Shown here piece by piece: positions 8,936 through 18,187 of a stretch of DNA of 64,000 nucleotides; positions within the stretch are counted from its first letter, which is position 1, and each line of letters begins with the position of its first letter. This stretch comes from Microbacterium oleivorans (lineage in GTDB: Bacteria; Actinomycetota; Actinomycetes; Actinomycetales; Microbacteriaceae), in NCBI RefSeq assembly GCF_001691565.1, contig NZ_MAYO01000003.1, positions 2,159,851-2,223,850 of the forward strand, read 5' to 3'. The position numbers were made by a program, and so were the translations under genes. Below the pieces are notes generated by a model. The model saw only the letters and a program-made list of their open reading frames with translations. It had not been told where the DNA came from and did not search any database.

Positions 8936-9919
8936 TCAGTACGGGCGGGAGTCGAGGACCTCGGCGGCCTGCTCCTGCGTGAACGACTGGTCCTCGACGA
9001 TCGTGCGCTTCTCGACGGTCTTGCCGTCGACGACGGACGTGACGAGCTCGGCCGCCTTCTCGCCGAGCAGCGGGTTGCACTCGACGATGAAGTTGAATTC
9101 GCCGTTCGCGAGGGCGGTCATGCCGTCCTTCACCGCGTCGATCGTGACGATCTGGATGTCCTTGCCCGGGGTCAGACCTGCCGCCTTGATGGCGTCGAGC
9201 GCGCCGAGGCCCATGTCGTCGTTGTGCGCGAACAGGACGTTGATGTCCTTGCCGTACTTCTGGAGGTAGCCCTCCATGACCTTCTTGCCGCCGTCACGGG
9301 TGAAGTCACCCGTCTGCGAGTCCATCACCTTGACGTCTGTGCCCTCGATGGCCTCGTTGAAGCCGGTGGCACGGTCGAGTGCGGCCGACGAACCCGTCGT
9401 GCCCTCGAGGACGACGAGGTTCGCGCCCTTGCCGTCGAAGTTCTCCTTGACCCACTCGCCGGCGGTGCGGCCCTCCTGCTCGAAGTCGAGACCGACCCAC
9501 GACGCGTACAGGTCGTCGCTGGCCGAGACCGTGCGGTCTTCGAGGATGACCGGGATGCCGGCATCCTTCGCCTCCTTGAGGACGTCATCCCAGCCGTCGA
9601 CCGTGATCGGGGCGATGACGATCGCGTCGACGCTCTGGTTGATGAAGTTGCGGACCGCGGAGATCTGCGCCTCCTGCTTGTTGTCGGCCGCGTTGAAGAT
9701 CAGCTCGAAGCCGTTCTCCTTCGAGAAGGCCTTCTTCATCGACTCGGTGTTCGCCGCGCGCCAGCCCGACTCCGACCCGGTCTGCGCGAAGCCGACCTTG
9801 ATCAGGTCGCCGCCCCCGCCGTTGCCGCCTGCGCCCGGTGCGGTGTTGCCTGCGCAACCGGTGGCGACGAGCGCCAGTGCCCCCAGCATGGCCGCTGCCG
9901 CGAAAACAGTCTTCTTCAT
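8936..9919 (-). CDS. ytfQ: Galactofuranose-type sugar ABC transporter, substrate-binding lipoprotein (YtfQ-like)
   Basis: A 327-residue periplasmic-binding-protein family 4 lipoprotein. The signal peptide ends in a lipobox (VATGC, Cys22) followed by a flexible Gly-rich linker. The mature start KVGFAQTGSESGWRAANTES, the DAIVIAPITVDGWDDVLKEA strand, TVSASDD loop, ALDRATGFNEAI and the LFAHNDDMGLGALDAIKAAG segment closely match E. coli YtfQ, which binds galactofuranose. A strong AAGGAGGT site lies 7 bases before the ATG. It is the first gene of the operon; three LacI-type dyads lie upstream. Substrate is inferred from the YtfQ resemblance. Confidence 0.9.
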   Translation of the reverse strand: MKKTVFAAAAMLGALALVATGCAGNTAPGAGGNGGGGDLIKVGFAQTGSESGWRAANTESMKKAFSKENGFELIFNAADNKQEAQISAVRNFINQSVDAIVIAPITVDGWDDVLKEAKDAGIPVILEDRTVSASDDLYASWVGLDFEQEGRTAGEWVKENFDGKGANLVVLEGTTGSSAALDRATGFNEAIEGTDVKVMDSQTGDFTRDGGKKVMEGYLQKYGKDINVLFAHNDDMGLGALDAIKAAGLTPGKDIQIVTIDAVKDGMTALANGEFNFIVECNPLLGEKAAELVTSVVDGKTVEKRTIVEDQSFTQEQAAEVLDSRPY

Positions 9920-9988
9920 CCCAAAACCTCCTTGTTCGGGTCCGGCTCACCGCCGGTGTTCCGGGCCGCCGTGGCCTTCGGTTGCTCG

Positions 9989-10006
9989 AATGTTAGCCTT
10001 CACATT
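9989..10006. promoter_or_regulatory. LacI-type operator-like dyad 1 before ytfQ
   Basis: AATGTTAGCCTTCACATT is an imperfect dyad with arms AATGT/ACATT and the core spacing typical of LacI-family operators. It sits about 70 bases upstream of the ytfQ start. Related sequences recur at 10021-10038 and 10101-10116. Confidence 0.6.
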
Positions 10007-10020
10007 TCTCGCGGCGCTAG

Positions 10021-10038
10021 ATTGTGAGCGGTAACATT
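10021..10038. promoter_or_regulatory. LacI-type operator-like dyad 2 before ytfQ
   Basis: ATTGTGAGCGGTAACATT strongly recalls the classical lac operator half TTGTGAGCGG. Its reverse complement aligns with dyad 1 as AATGTTAsC..TCACAnT. It lies 102-119 bases upstream of ytfQ, 32 bases (three helical turns) from dyad 1 centre to centre, consistent with cooperative binding of the operon's LacI repressor. Confidence 0.6.
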
Positions 10039-10100
10039 TGCGTAACGCGGCGGTAGGCTACGTCGCGGCCCGCGTGGATGCTTCCGCGCGAGCCTGAGCG

Positions 10101-10116
10101 ATGTGAGCATTCACAT
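10101..10116. promoter_or_regulatory. LacI-type operator-like dyad 3
   Basis: ATGTGAGCATTCACAT has perfect 6-base arms ATGTGA/TCACAT around GCAT. It is the most symmetric of three related dyads and lies between ytfQ and argG, about 180 bases from ytfQ and 85 bases before the argG start. It could be an auxiliary operator for DNA looping; an effect on argG cannot be excluded. Confidence 0.5.
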
Positions 10117-10158
10117 GTCGAGGTGAGGCACGGACCGTGCACCCCGGGCCGCACGTAA

Positions 10159-11631
<1,473 letters not shown>

Positions 11632-11645
11632 GAGGTCGCTGAATT

Positions 11646-11669
11646 AAGTTGCACACACTTGTGCAACTT
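11646..11669. promoter_or_regulatory. Inverted repeat, probable TetR operator
   Basis: Perfect 10-base arms AAGTTGCACA (11646-11655) and TGTGCAACTT (11660-11669) are separated by CACT. The dyad ends three bases before a TACGAT -10 box (11672-11677) of the tetR gene. Arm length and spacing fit a TetR-family operator; autoregulation of the tetR-YhgE operon is inferred. Confidence 0.8.
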
Positions 11670-11683
11670 CGTACGATCGTGGG

Positions 11684-12295
11684 GTGACCACGACCGCATC
11701 GCCGCGTCGTCCGAGAAAGGATGCCGCGTCGAATCGCGCGGACATCCTCGCGGCGGCAGCGGCCACCATCGCCCGAGACCCCCACGCTCCGATCGACGCC
11801 ATAGCGCGCGCCGCAGGGCTCAGCCGCCGCGCCCTCTACGGACACTTCGACGACCGTGACACGCTGTTGCGCGCCATGATCCTCGGCGGCGCCGAACGCT
11901 TCAACGACCTCGCCGACGGCGTCGACGACGGCGGACCCGCGCCCCTCGCCCTCGCCCGCCTCGCCCTCGCCCTGTGGGACGTCGCGGCCGACGTGCAGTT
12001 CGCCGCGACGGTCGCACTCGACGATTCGCACATCGAAGAGACGGCCGCGGTGCTCACCCCCGTGCGTCGTCGGGTCCTCAGCATCGTGACGCGGGGTCGC
12101 GAAGAGGGCACCATCCGCACCGACATGCCCGCCGCGACCGTCGCGCGACTGATCGAGGAGGCGGCGCGCACCGTCATCACCCGGCTCGACACGGCTCGCC
12201 CTGAAGCGTCCTCGGTCGCCGTGCGGACGATTCTGGGCGTCGCCGGCCTCGGGTGGCGCGAGGCGGACGACGTACTGGAGGGGGCCCGCGCGTGA
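11684..12295 (+). CDS. TetR family transcriptional regulator
   Basis: A 203-residue TetR-type repressor. The N-terminal DNA-binding domain reads RADILAAAAATIARD..PIDAIARAAGLSRRALYGHFDDRDTLL (residues about 17-60); the C-terminal two-thirds is a helical ligand domain. The GTG start is supported by TACGAT six bases upstream (leaderless) and the dyad at 11646-11669. Its stop overlaps the GTG of the next gene by four bases, so it heads a three-gene operon and probably controls the YhgE/Pip protein. Confidence 0.92.
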   Translation: MTTTASPRRPRKDAASNRADILAAAAATIARDPHAPIDAIARAAGLSRRALYGHFDDRDTLLRAMILGGAERFNDLADGVDDGGPAPLALARLALALWDVAADVQFAATVALDDSHIEETAAVLTPVRRRVLSIVTRGREEGTIRTDMPAATVARLIEEAARTVITRLDTARPEASSVAVRTILGVAGLGWREADDVLEGARA

Positions 12296-12990
12296 AGATC
12301 GTCCTCGACCACGTCGCGAAGGGGAGGAGGGGCGGCATCCTGCCCGCAACGGATGCGACGTTCACCTCCGGTCGCGTCACCCTCGCCACCGCCGAGACCG
12401 AGCAGCGCCCGTCCGTGCTGGGACTCATCGCCAGCGGACGCATGCGCCCCGACAGCGGCACCGTCACGATCGATGGACGCCGCAGCCCGCGGCGGATGCG
12501 GAAGGTCGTCGCCCTCGTCGACGCCCCCGACGTCAACGACCCGGCTCCCGACGTCGCCGTCGTGGGCGTGGTCGAGGAGGAACTCATGTTCGCCGGACGC
12601 CGCGCCGATCCCCTCTCGGCTCGCCGGTGGCTCGACGAGCACGGCTGGCGCACCCTCGCCCGCACGCCGATCGGCCAGCTCGACGCCGACGACCGCATCC
12701 GGATGCTGCTCGAACTCGCCGCCCTCCGACGCGGCATCGAGGCGCTCGTCCTCGTCTCCCCCGACCGTCACGGCGGCGACCCCCGGCACTGGCAGCGGAT
12801 CGCCCAGGACTTCGCCGCCCGCGGTTTCGCCGTCCTCGTCGTCGCCGGCACAGCCGCCGCCACTGCCCTCGAGGCGGAGCCGCCCGTCCCGCGCGGACGC
12901 GTCGGTCGTCCCCGCATCCGCGCGACCTCGGCCCTGCGCCCCCGGCGCGGCGCTCTCGCCCCCACGTCTACCGAAGGCATCCTCTCGTGA
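12292..12990 (+). CDS. Degenerate ABC-ATPase-like protein in YhgE operon
   Basis: A 232-residue protein whose layout follows an ABC cassette while the catalytic motifs are lost. RRGGILPATDATFTSGRVTL fits the strand before Walker A; the expected GxxGxGKST becomes TETEQRPS before VLGLIASGRMRPDSGTVTIDGR, which does match an ABC A-loop region. The LSGGQ position reads IGQLDADDR and the Walker B position ALVLVSPDRHGG lacks the DE pair. GTG start and TGA stop both overlap neighbours by four bases. It may be a structural or regulatory partner of the YhgE protein instead of an ATP hydrolase. Confidence is good for a gene, moderate for ABC ancestry. Confidence 0.7.
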   Translation: MKIVLDHVAKGRRGGILPATDATFTSGRVTLATAETEQRPSVLGLIASGRMRPDSGTVTIDGRRSPRRMRKVVALVDAPDVNDPAPDVAVVGVVEEELMFAGRRADPLSARRWLDEHGWRTLARTPIGQLDADDRIRMLLELAALRRGIEALVLVSPDRHGGDPRHWQRIAQDFAARGFAVLVVAGTAAATALEAEPPVPRGRVGRPRIRATSALRPRRGALAPTSTEGILS

Positions 12991-14882
12991 AGATCCCCGC
13001 TCTGTTCGCGGCCGAGCTGCGCCGCCTCACCTCGACCCGCATGCGGGTCATCGCCCTCATCGCGCTCATCCTCGTGCCGGTCCTCTACGGCGGCCTGTAC
13101 CTGTGGGCCAACCAGGACCCGTACGGCAACCTGTCCGAGGTCCCGGTCGCCCTCGTCGTGCAGGACGACGGCGCCACCCTCAACGGCGCCGACCGCAACC
13201 TCGGCGACGAGGTCGCGGACTCCCTGCTCGAGGACGGCAGCTTCGACTGGCACGAAGTGGATGCCGCCGGTGCCCGACGCGGCCTCGATGACGGCTCGTT
13301 CGACTTCGCCGTCACGCTCCCCGCCGACTTCACCGCCTCCGTCGCCTCCATCTCCTCGAAGCACCCCCGTCAAGCCGAGATCGACCTGACCACCAACGAC
13401 GCCAACAACTACCTCGCCTCGACGATCGGATCCCAGGCGGTCTCGCGGATCCGCACGACGGTCACCGAGAAGGTCGTCCGCGAAGCCGGCCTCACGATGC
13501 TCGACGCGCTCAACACCGTTCGGGTGAAACTCCTCGACGCGGCCGACGGGGCCGGTCAGCTCACCGACGGCCTCGGCAGCGCCGGCGACGGCGCCGACTC
13601 GCTCGCCGGCGGTGCCGCCACCCTCGCGGACGGAACCACGAAGCTCCGGAGCGGCGCCGACTCGCTCGCGTCGGGTGTCGACACCCTCGCCGGCGGGCTG
13701 CGCGACCTCACCTCGGGCGCAAAACAGGTCTCCGGCGGTACGGCGAAGCTGCGGAGCGTCGCCGACCGGGTGGGCTCCGCAGCCGACCGCGTCACATCCG
13801 CGGTCCCGTCGCTGCGCAGCGACCTGACGGCGCGACTCCAGGACCAGGGGCTCGACGCCGCCCAGATCGCGCAGGTCCTGGACGTCGTCGACCCGATCGG
13901 CACGCGCGTCGCCGATCTCGACGCGCGTGTCCAGCAAGCCGTCGCACAGATCGACCGGCTGGACGACGGCGCCGCGCGGGTCGCCGACGGCAGCGCGAAG
14001 CTCGCGTCGGGAGCGGCGACGGCCGCGACCGGTGCGCACACCCTCGCCGACGGGGTCACGAGCGCCGACGCCGGTGCGCACAAGCTCGACAAGGGAGCCC
14101 ACACCCTGGCCTCCGGCATCCGGAAACTCGACGACGGCGCCGCGAAGCTCCGCGACGGACTGCAGGACGGTGCGCAGAAGCTGCCCGACGACGGTCCCGA
14201 CACCCGCAAGGCGCAGGCCTCGACCCTGTCGGAGCCGGTCGGGATCTCGGAGGCCTCGGTCACCCAGGCGCAGAACTACGGCGCGGGACTGGCCCCGTTC
14301 TTCGCAGCCCTCGCCGGATGGATCGGCATCTACGCCCTGTTCCTCATCGTGAAGCCGATCTCGAAGCGCGCGGTCACGGCGCTCCGGTCCCCCATCCGCG
14401 TCACCCTCGCCGGGTGGCTCACGCCGGCGGCGCTCGGCGCGGTGCAGATGGTGTCGCTGTTCGGCGTGCTCTCGATCGCGCTGGGCTTCTCGTTCACGCA
14501 TCCGCTGCCGACCCTCGGCATCCTGCTCCTGGCCTCGGCGACGTTCGCGGCCATCATCCTCGCCCTGAACGTCTGGCTGGGCTCGGTGGGGCAGTTCGTC
14601 GGACTCGTGCTCATGGTGCTGCAGCTGGTCACCGCGGGCGGCACGTTCCCGTGGCAGACCCTGCCGGCGCCCCTCGCGGCGCTGCACCACGTCCTGCCGA
14701 TGGGCTACGTCGTCGACGCGATGCGGCAGGTCATGTACGGCGGGGTGGCCGGGCGCGCCTGGACGGATGCCGCGGTCCTGGCGACCTGGCTGGTCGGCGC
14801 CCTCGTGGTCGCGGCCGCGGGCGTGACGCGGATGACGTTCCGCCGCACGGTTCGCGACCTGCAGCCGAGCCTGATCGGGTGA
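12987..14882 (+). CDS. YhgE/Pip domain membrane protein
   Basis: A 631-residue YhgE/Pip-type protein. One N-terminal transmembrane helix (VIALIALILVPVLYGGLYLW, residues about 17-36) is followed by a large extracellular region of about 400 residues. Residues about 190-400 contain many imperfect heptad-like repeats of the kind LADGT.KL.SGAD.LA.G, which probably form a long coiled rod. The last 200 residues hold five or six helices of an ABC-2-like membrane domain. Relatives include phage-infection proteins (Pip) and type VII secretion accessory proteins; transport substrate is unknown. GTG start overlaps the upstream stop. Confidence 0.88.
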   Translation: MKIPALFAAELRRLTSTRMRVIALIALILVPVLYGGLYLWANQDPYGNLSEVPVALVVQDDGATLNGADRNLGDEVADSLLEDGSFDWHEVDAAGARRGLDDGSFDFAVTLPADFTASVASISSKHPRQAEIDLTTNDANNYLASTIGSQAVSRIRTTVTEKVVREAGLTMLDALNTVRVKLLDAADGAGQLTDGLGSAGDGADSLAGGAATLADGTTKLRSGADSLASGVDTLAGGLRDLTSGAKQVSGGTAKLRSVADRVGSAADRVTSAVPSLRSDLTARLQDQGLDAAQIAQVLDVVDPIGTRVADLDARVQQAVAQIDRLDDGAARVADGSAKLASGAATAATGAHTLADGVTSADAGAHKLDKGAHTLASGIRKLDDGAAKLRDGLQDGAQKLPDDGPDTRKAQASTLSEPVGISEASVTQAQNYGAGLAPFFAALAGWIGIYALFLIVKPISKRAVTALRSPIRVTLAGWLTPAALGAVQMVSLFGVLSIALGFSFTHPLPTLGILLLASATFAAIILALNVWLGSVGQFVGLVLMVLQLVTAGGTFPWQTLPAPLAALHHVLPMGYVVDAMRQVMYGGVAGRAWTDAAVLATWLVGALVVAAAGVTRMTFRRTVRDLQPSLIG

Positions 14883-14883
14883 G

Positions 14884-15240
14884 TCAGCCGCCCGCCGCGG
14901 GCGGCGTCTCCTTCGCCTCCGCGAGCTCGTCGACGTGGAGGTTCCGGCGGTCGATCGTGCCGTTGCGGTAGGCCTGCCGACCGACCATGTGCGCAGACAG
15001 CGGTGCGGTCGCGAACTGGATGAGCAGCACAGGGACGAGGAAGGCGACGACCGCCCACGACTGCAGCTCGAGTCCGACCGCGATTGCGATCAGGAGCAGC
15101 CCCAGCACCTGGGGCTTCGTCGCGGCGTGGAGCCTCGTGGGGACGTCCCGGAACCGCATCAGACCGATGGCGGCTGTGAGGCACAGCAGCGCCCCGACGA
15201 GGATCAGCAGCAGGGCGACGACGTGGAGGATCTCGCTCAT
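14884..15240 (-). CDS. mnhG: Na+/H+ antiporter subunit G
   Basis: A 118-residue MnhG/MrpG protein with three hydrophobic helices and the family segment AAIGLMRFRDVPTRLHAATKPQVLG (the conserved G.MRF.D...RLHAATK region). It is the last gene of the Mrp operon; its start overlaps mnhF by four bases. It is one of the small subunits needed for assembly of the multisubunit monovalent-cation/proton antiporter. Confidence 0.93.
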   Translation of the reverse strand: MSEILHVVALLLILVGALLCLTAAIGLMRFRDVPTRLHAATKPQVLGLLLIAIAVGLELQSWAVVAFLVPVLLIQFATAPLSAHMVGRQAYRNGTIDRRNLHVDELAEAKETPPAAGG

Positions 15241-15512
15241 CGATCGACCTCCGAGTCGCGGCGGGCCACGAAGCGCGCGATCGACACCGACCCGAACACC
15301 CCGACGGCCGCGACGATGAGCAGCACCGGGAGTGTGCGGGTGTGGTGGTTGACGGCCATCTCGGCGCCCAGGGCGCAGATGAGGAGCGTCAGCAGCACAT
15401 CGGACGCGACCGCGCGGTCGAGGATCGAGGGACCGATGATGATGCGCCAGACGGTCATGAGGGCGGCGACGCCGAAGACGGCGCAGATGAGGACGATGAG
15501 GACGGTGGTCAC
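15237..15512 (-). CDS. mnhF: Na+/H+ antiporter subunit F
   Basis: A 91-residue three-helix protein of the MnhF/MrpF family, recognised by WRIIIGPSILDRAVASDVLLT near residue 25 (conserved GPs..DR..a.D). It overlaps mnhE upstream and mnhG downstream by four bases each. In other bacteria MrpF contributes to antiporter stability and, in some cases, cholate efflux. Confidence 0.93.
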   Translation of the reverse strand: MTTVLIVLICAVFGVAALMTVWRIIIGPSILDRAVASDVLLTLLICALGAEMAVNHHTRTLPVLLIVAAVGVFGSVSIARFVARRDSEVDR

Positions 15513-16108
15513 GAGCTCTCCTCCTTCACGCGGGTGCGGACGCCCGCGGCACCGGCCTGCGAGGCGCGGATCGCCTCGAGCTGCGCCCGCGAGCCGACCG
15601 CGCGTACGAGCCGCGCCTCCCAGCGCTGCACCATCCGGCGCTGCTCCTCGACCTCGGCATCCGTCGACGCCCCGAGGACGTGCAGGTACAGGATGCGGCG
15701 ATCACGGTCGGTCTCGAGGACGAGCGATCCCGGGATGAGGGATGCCGTCACCCCGACGTGAGCCATGATCAGATCGTCGTCGGTCACGAGCGGCACGGCG
15801 ACGACCGAGACACCGGGCTGCCGCCGCGGCGAGACGACCTGCCAGGCGACGACGAGTGAGCCCTTCACGACCGCGCCGAGGAACTGCAGCATGAAGACGA
15901 GCAGCCACCACGGGTTGAGTCGCCCCGACAGCTCGACGGGCGGCAGGCGGAAGACGCTCGTCACGAAGACGGCGACGACGACGCCGGTCAGGAAGGCGAG
16001 CACCGTGAACTGGCCCCACAGCAGCATCCAGAGCGCGACGAGCCACAGGAAGAACGGCAACTGTCGCCAGATGCCGGTCAGCGCACTGCGGCGGAGGTCA
16101 GTTCCCAT
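15509..16108 (-). CDS. mnhE: Na+/H+ antiporter subunit E
   Basis: A 199-residue MnhE/MrpE protein. Two N-terminal helices (residues about 17-50) are followed by FRLPPVELSGRLNPWWLLVFMLQF and the conserved ASLIPGSLVLETDRDRRILYLHVLG segment. It is about 35 residues longer than typical MrpE because of an Arg/Ala-rich C-terminal tail. The start overlaps mnhD by 11 bases. Confidence 0.92.
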   Translation of the reverse strand: MGTDLRRSALTGIWRQLPFFLWLVALWMLLWGQFTVLAFLTGVVVAVFVTSVFRLPPVELSGRLNPWWLLVFMLQFLGAVVKGSLVVAWQVVSPRRQPGVSVVAVPLVTDDDLIMAHVGVTASLIPGSLVLETDRDRRILYLHVLGASTDAEVEEQRRMVQRWEARLVRAVGSRAQLEAIRASQAGAAGVRTRVKEESS

Positions 16109-17669
16109 CGTTCACCTCGTCCTGCAGCTGGGTGAGGCTCACGGGGTACGGCAGTGCGGCGCCGATGCTCGCGCACAGGTGGTACAGCGGACCGGCGAAG
16201 ACGGTGAGCGCGATGGTGACGGCGACCATCCCCGTCGTCGACGCGGTCATGATGCGCGGGATGACGCGCCGTTCGGTCTGCACTCCGGCCGCGGGAGCGT
16301 CGCCGAGGTAGGAGATCCGATCGACGACGCCGGATTCTTCGGCCTGATCCTCCTCCTCGCGCCAGAACGACAGGTTCCAGGCGCGCATGAGGGCGTAAAG
16401 GGTCAGGAGCGACGTCAGGATGCCGGCGACGATCAGCGCGTACATGATCGGCGTGCCGACGGCGGCGGCCGCATCGAACAGCGCGTACTTCCCGATGAAC
16501 CCCGAGAAGGGCGGCAGCCCGCCGAGGTTGATCGCCGGGATGAAGTAGAGGACCGCCAGCAGCGGTGCCGCGCGCATGAGGCCCTTGACCTTCAGGATCG
16601 ACGTCGATCCGGCGCGACGCTCGACGAGACCGACCGCGAGGAAGAGCGTCGTCTGCACCACGATGTGGTGGACCATGTAGTAGATCGTGGCGCCCAGCGA
16701 GGCGGGTGTCGCGATCGCGAGCCCGAAGACCATGTACCCGATGTGACTCACGAGGGTGAAGGACAGGATGCGCTTGAGTTCGGCCTGGGCGACGGCGCCG
16801 AGGATGCCGACGACCATGGTGGCGAGCGCGACGATCAGCAGCAGCTGGTTCACGTCGTTGTCGCGGAAGATCTGCGTCTCGGTGCGGATCATCGCGTAGA
16901 CGCCCACTTTGGTGAGCAATCCGGCGAAGACCGCGGTGACCGGCGCCGGCGCCGTCGGGTAGGAGTCCGGCAGCCAGAACGACAGCGGGAAGACCGCGGC
17001 CTTGATGCTGAAGGCGAGCAGCAGCATCAGGTGGAGGACCAACTGCACCTCGTCGGGGAGCTCGCCCATCCGATCGGCGAGCTGCGCCATGTTGACGGTG
17101 CCGAGCGCGCCGTAGATCGCCGCGATGGCTGCGAGGAACAGGATCGACGACACCAGCGAGACGACGATGTAGACGACGCCGGTGCGGATGCGGGACTCGG
17201 TGGACCCCAGCGTGATGAGCACGTACGACGCGACGAGAAGGATCTCGAATCCGACGTACAGGTTGAAGAGGTCGCCCGCGATGAACGCGTTGAAGATGCC
17301 GGCCGCGAGGATCAGGTACGACGGGTGGAAGATCGAGACCGGCGTCTCCTCGTCACCGTCCGCGGCACCCTGACCCACGGAGAAAAGGAGGACGGCCAGG
17401 AGCACGATGCTCGAGACGAGCACGAGGAGGGCCGCGAGGCGGTCGACGTACAGGACGATGCCGAAGGGGATCGGCCAGCCGCCGACCGACACGGCCAGCG
17501 GCATCCCGCTGATGTCGACGTAGTACAGCAGCACGGCGGCGACGGCAGCGGCGACCGTGAGGGTGACGATGGAGACCCCGACCTGCACCCGACGGCGACG
17601 ACCGAAGATCAGCGCGATGCCCGCCCCGAGGAGAGGCAGCGTGACGAGCAGCGGGACGAGGGCGGTCAT
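16098..17669 (-). CDS. mnhD: Na+/H+ antiporter subunit D
   Basis: A 523-residue polytopic subunit homologous to the proton-pumping NuoM/NuoN subunits of complex I, with about 14 helices. Landmarks are ALVPLLVTLPLLGAGIALIF at the N-terminus, LYVGFEILLVASYVLITLGS (the conserved membrane Glu), and AAVFPLSFWLPDSYPTAPAPVTAVFAGLLTKVGVYAM. The ATG at 17669 is chosen because it overlaps the mnhC stop by four bases; the upstream in-frame extension is a shadow of mnhC. Confidence 0.94.
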   Translation of the reverse strand: MTALVPLLVTLPLLGAGIALIFGRRRRVQVGVSIVTLTVAAAVAAVLLYYVDISGMPLAVSVGGWPIPFGIVLYVDRLAALLVLVSSIVLLAVLLFSVGQGAADGDEETPVSIFHPSYLILAAGIFNAFIAGDLFNLYVGFEILLVASYVLITLGSTESRIRTGVVYIVVSLVSSILFLAAIAAIYGALGTVNMAQLADRMGELPDEVQLVLHLMLLLAFSIKAAVFPLSFWLPDSYPTAPAPVTAVFAGLLTKVGVYAMIRTETQIFRDNDVNQLLLIVALATMVVGILGAVAQAELKRILSFTLVSHIGYMVFGLAIATPASLGATIYYMVHHIVVQTTLFLAVGLVERRAGSTSILKVKGLMRAAPLLAVLYFIPAINLGGLPPFSGFIGKYALFDAAAAVGTPIMYALIVAGILTSLLTLYALMRAWNLSFWREEEDQAEESGVVDRISYLGDAPAAGVQTERRVIPRIMTASTTGMVAVTIALTVFAGPLYHLCASIGAALPYPVSLTQLQDEVNDGN

Positions 17670-18187
17670 CGCGGCCCTCCCGGCTTGTCCGTGGGAGCGT
17701 CGTCGCGCAGTTCGGCGATGTCCTGCGCGTGGAGGATCACGATGGGGGAGGTCTCCGTCCCGATGAAGTCGGTCGTGGCGTCGTCGTCCTCGTCGGTGAT
17801 CTCGTCGTCCATCGTCTCTTCGTCGCGGGCGCCGCGTTCGCGCACCTCGCGGTCGGCCTCGTCGTCGGCGACCGTGTCGGCCTGTCCCAGTTGCCACGAG
17901 CGGTAGATGAGGGCGAGCAGGAACGACGAGATCGCGAACGTGATCACGATGGCCGTCAGCGACAGGGCCTGGGGCAGCGGGTCGCTGAACGCCTCGCCGT
18001 CGGCGTTGCTGCCGAAGAAGGGGGCGACGCCGGGAGCACCCATGACGATCAGGAGGAAGAGGTTCGCGGCGTTGCCCAGGAGCAGGAAGCCGATGAGCAC
18101 GCGCGTGAGGCTGCGCTCGAGCATCGCGTAGACGCCGGCGGCGAAGAGCGCACCCATGATGATGACGAGGACGAGCGAAACGGTCAT
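17666..18187 (-). CDS. mnhC: Na+/H+ antiporter subunit C
   Basis: A 173-residue MnhC/MrpC protein (NuoK homologue): three helices in the first 110 residues including RVLIGFLLLGNAANLFLLIVMGAPG and DPLPQALSLTAIVITFAISS. The C-terminal 60 residues form a strongly acidic cytoplasmic tail (DDEADRE...DDEITDEDDDATT) that is absent from most MrpC proteins. ATG at 18187 overlaps the mnhA stop by four bases. Confidence 0.93.
   Translation of the reverse strand: MTVSLVLVIIMGALFAAGVYAMLERSLTRVLIGFLLLGNAANLFLLIVMGAPGVAPFFGSNADGEAFSDPLPQALSLTAIVITFAISSFLLALIYRSWQLGQADTVADDEADREVRERGARDEETMDDEITDEDDDATTDFIGTETSPIVILHAQDIAELRDDAPTDKPGGPR

Noticed and set aside
12627..12986. Upstream extension of the YhgE gene
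   Set aside because: It overlaps the degenerate ATPase-like gene, is Arg-rich, and the GTG at 12987 overlapping that gene's stop gives the expected YhgE N-terminus.
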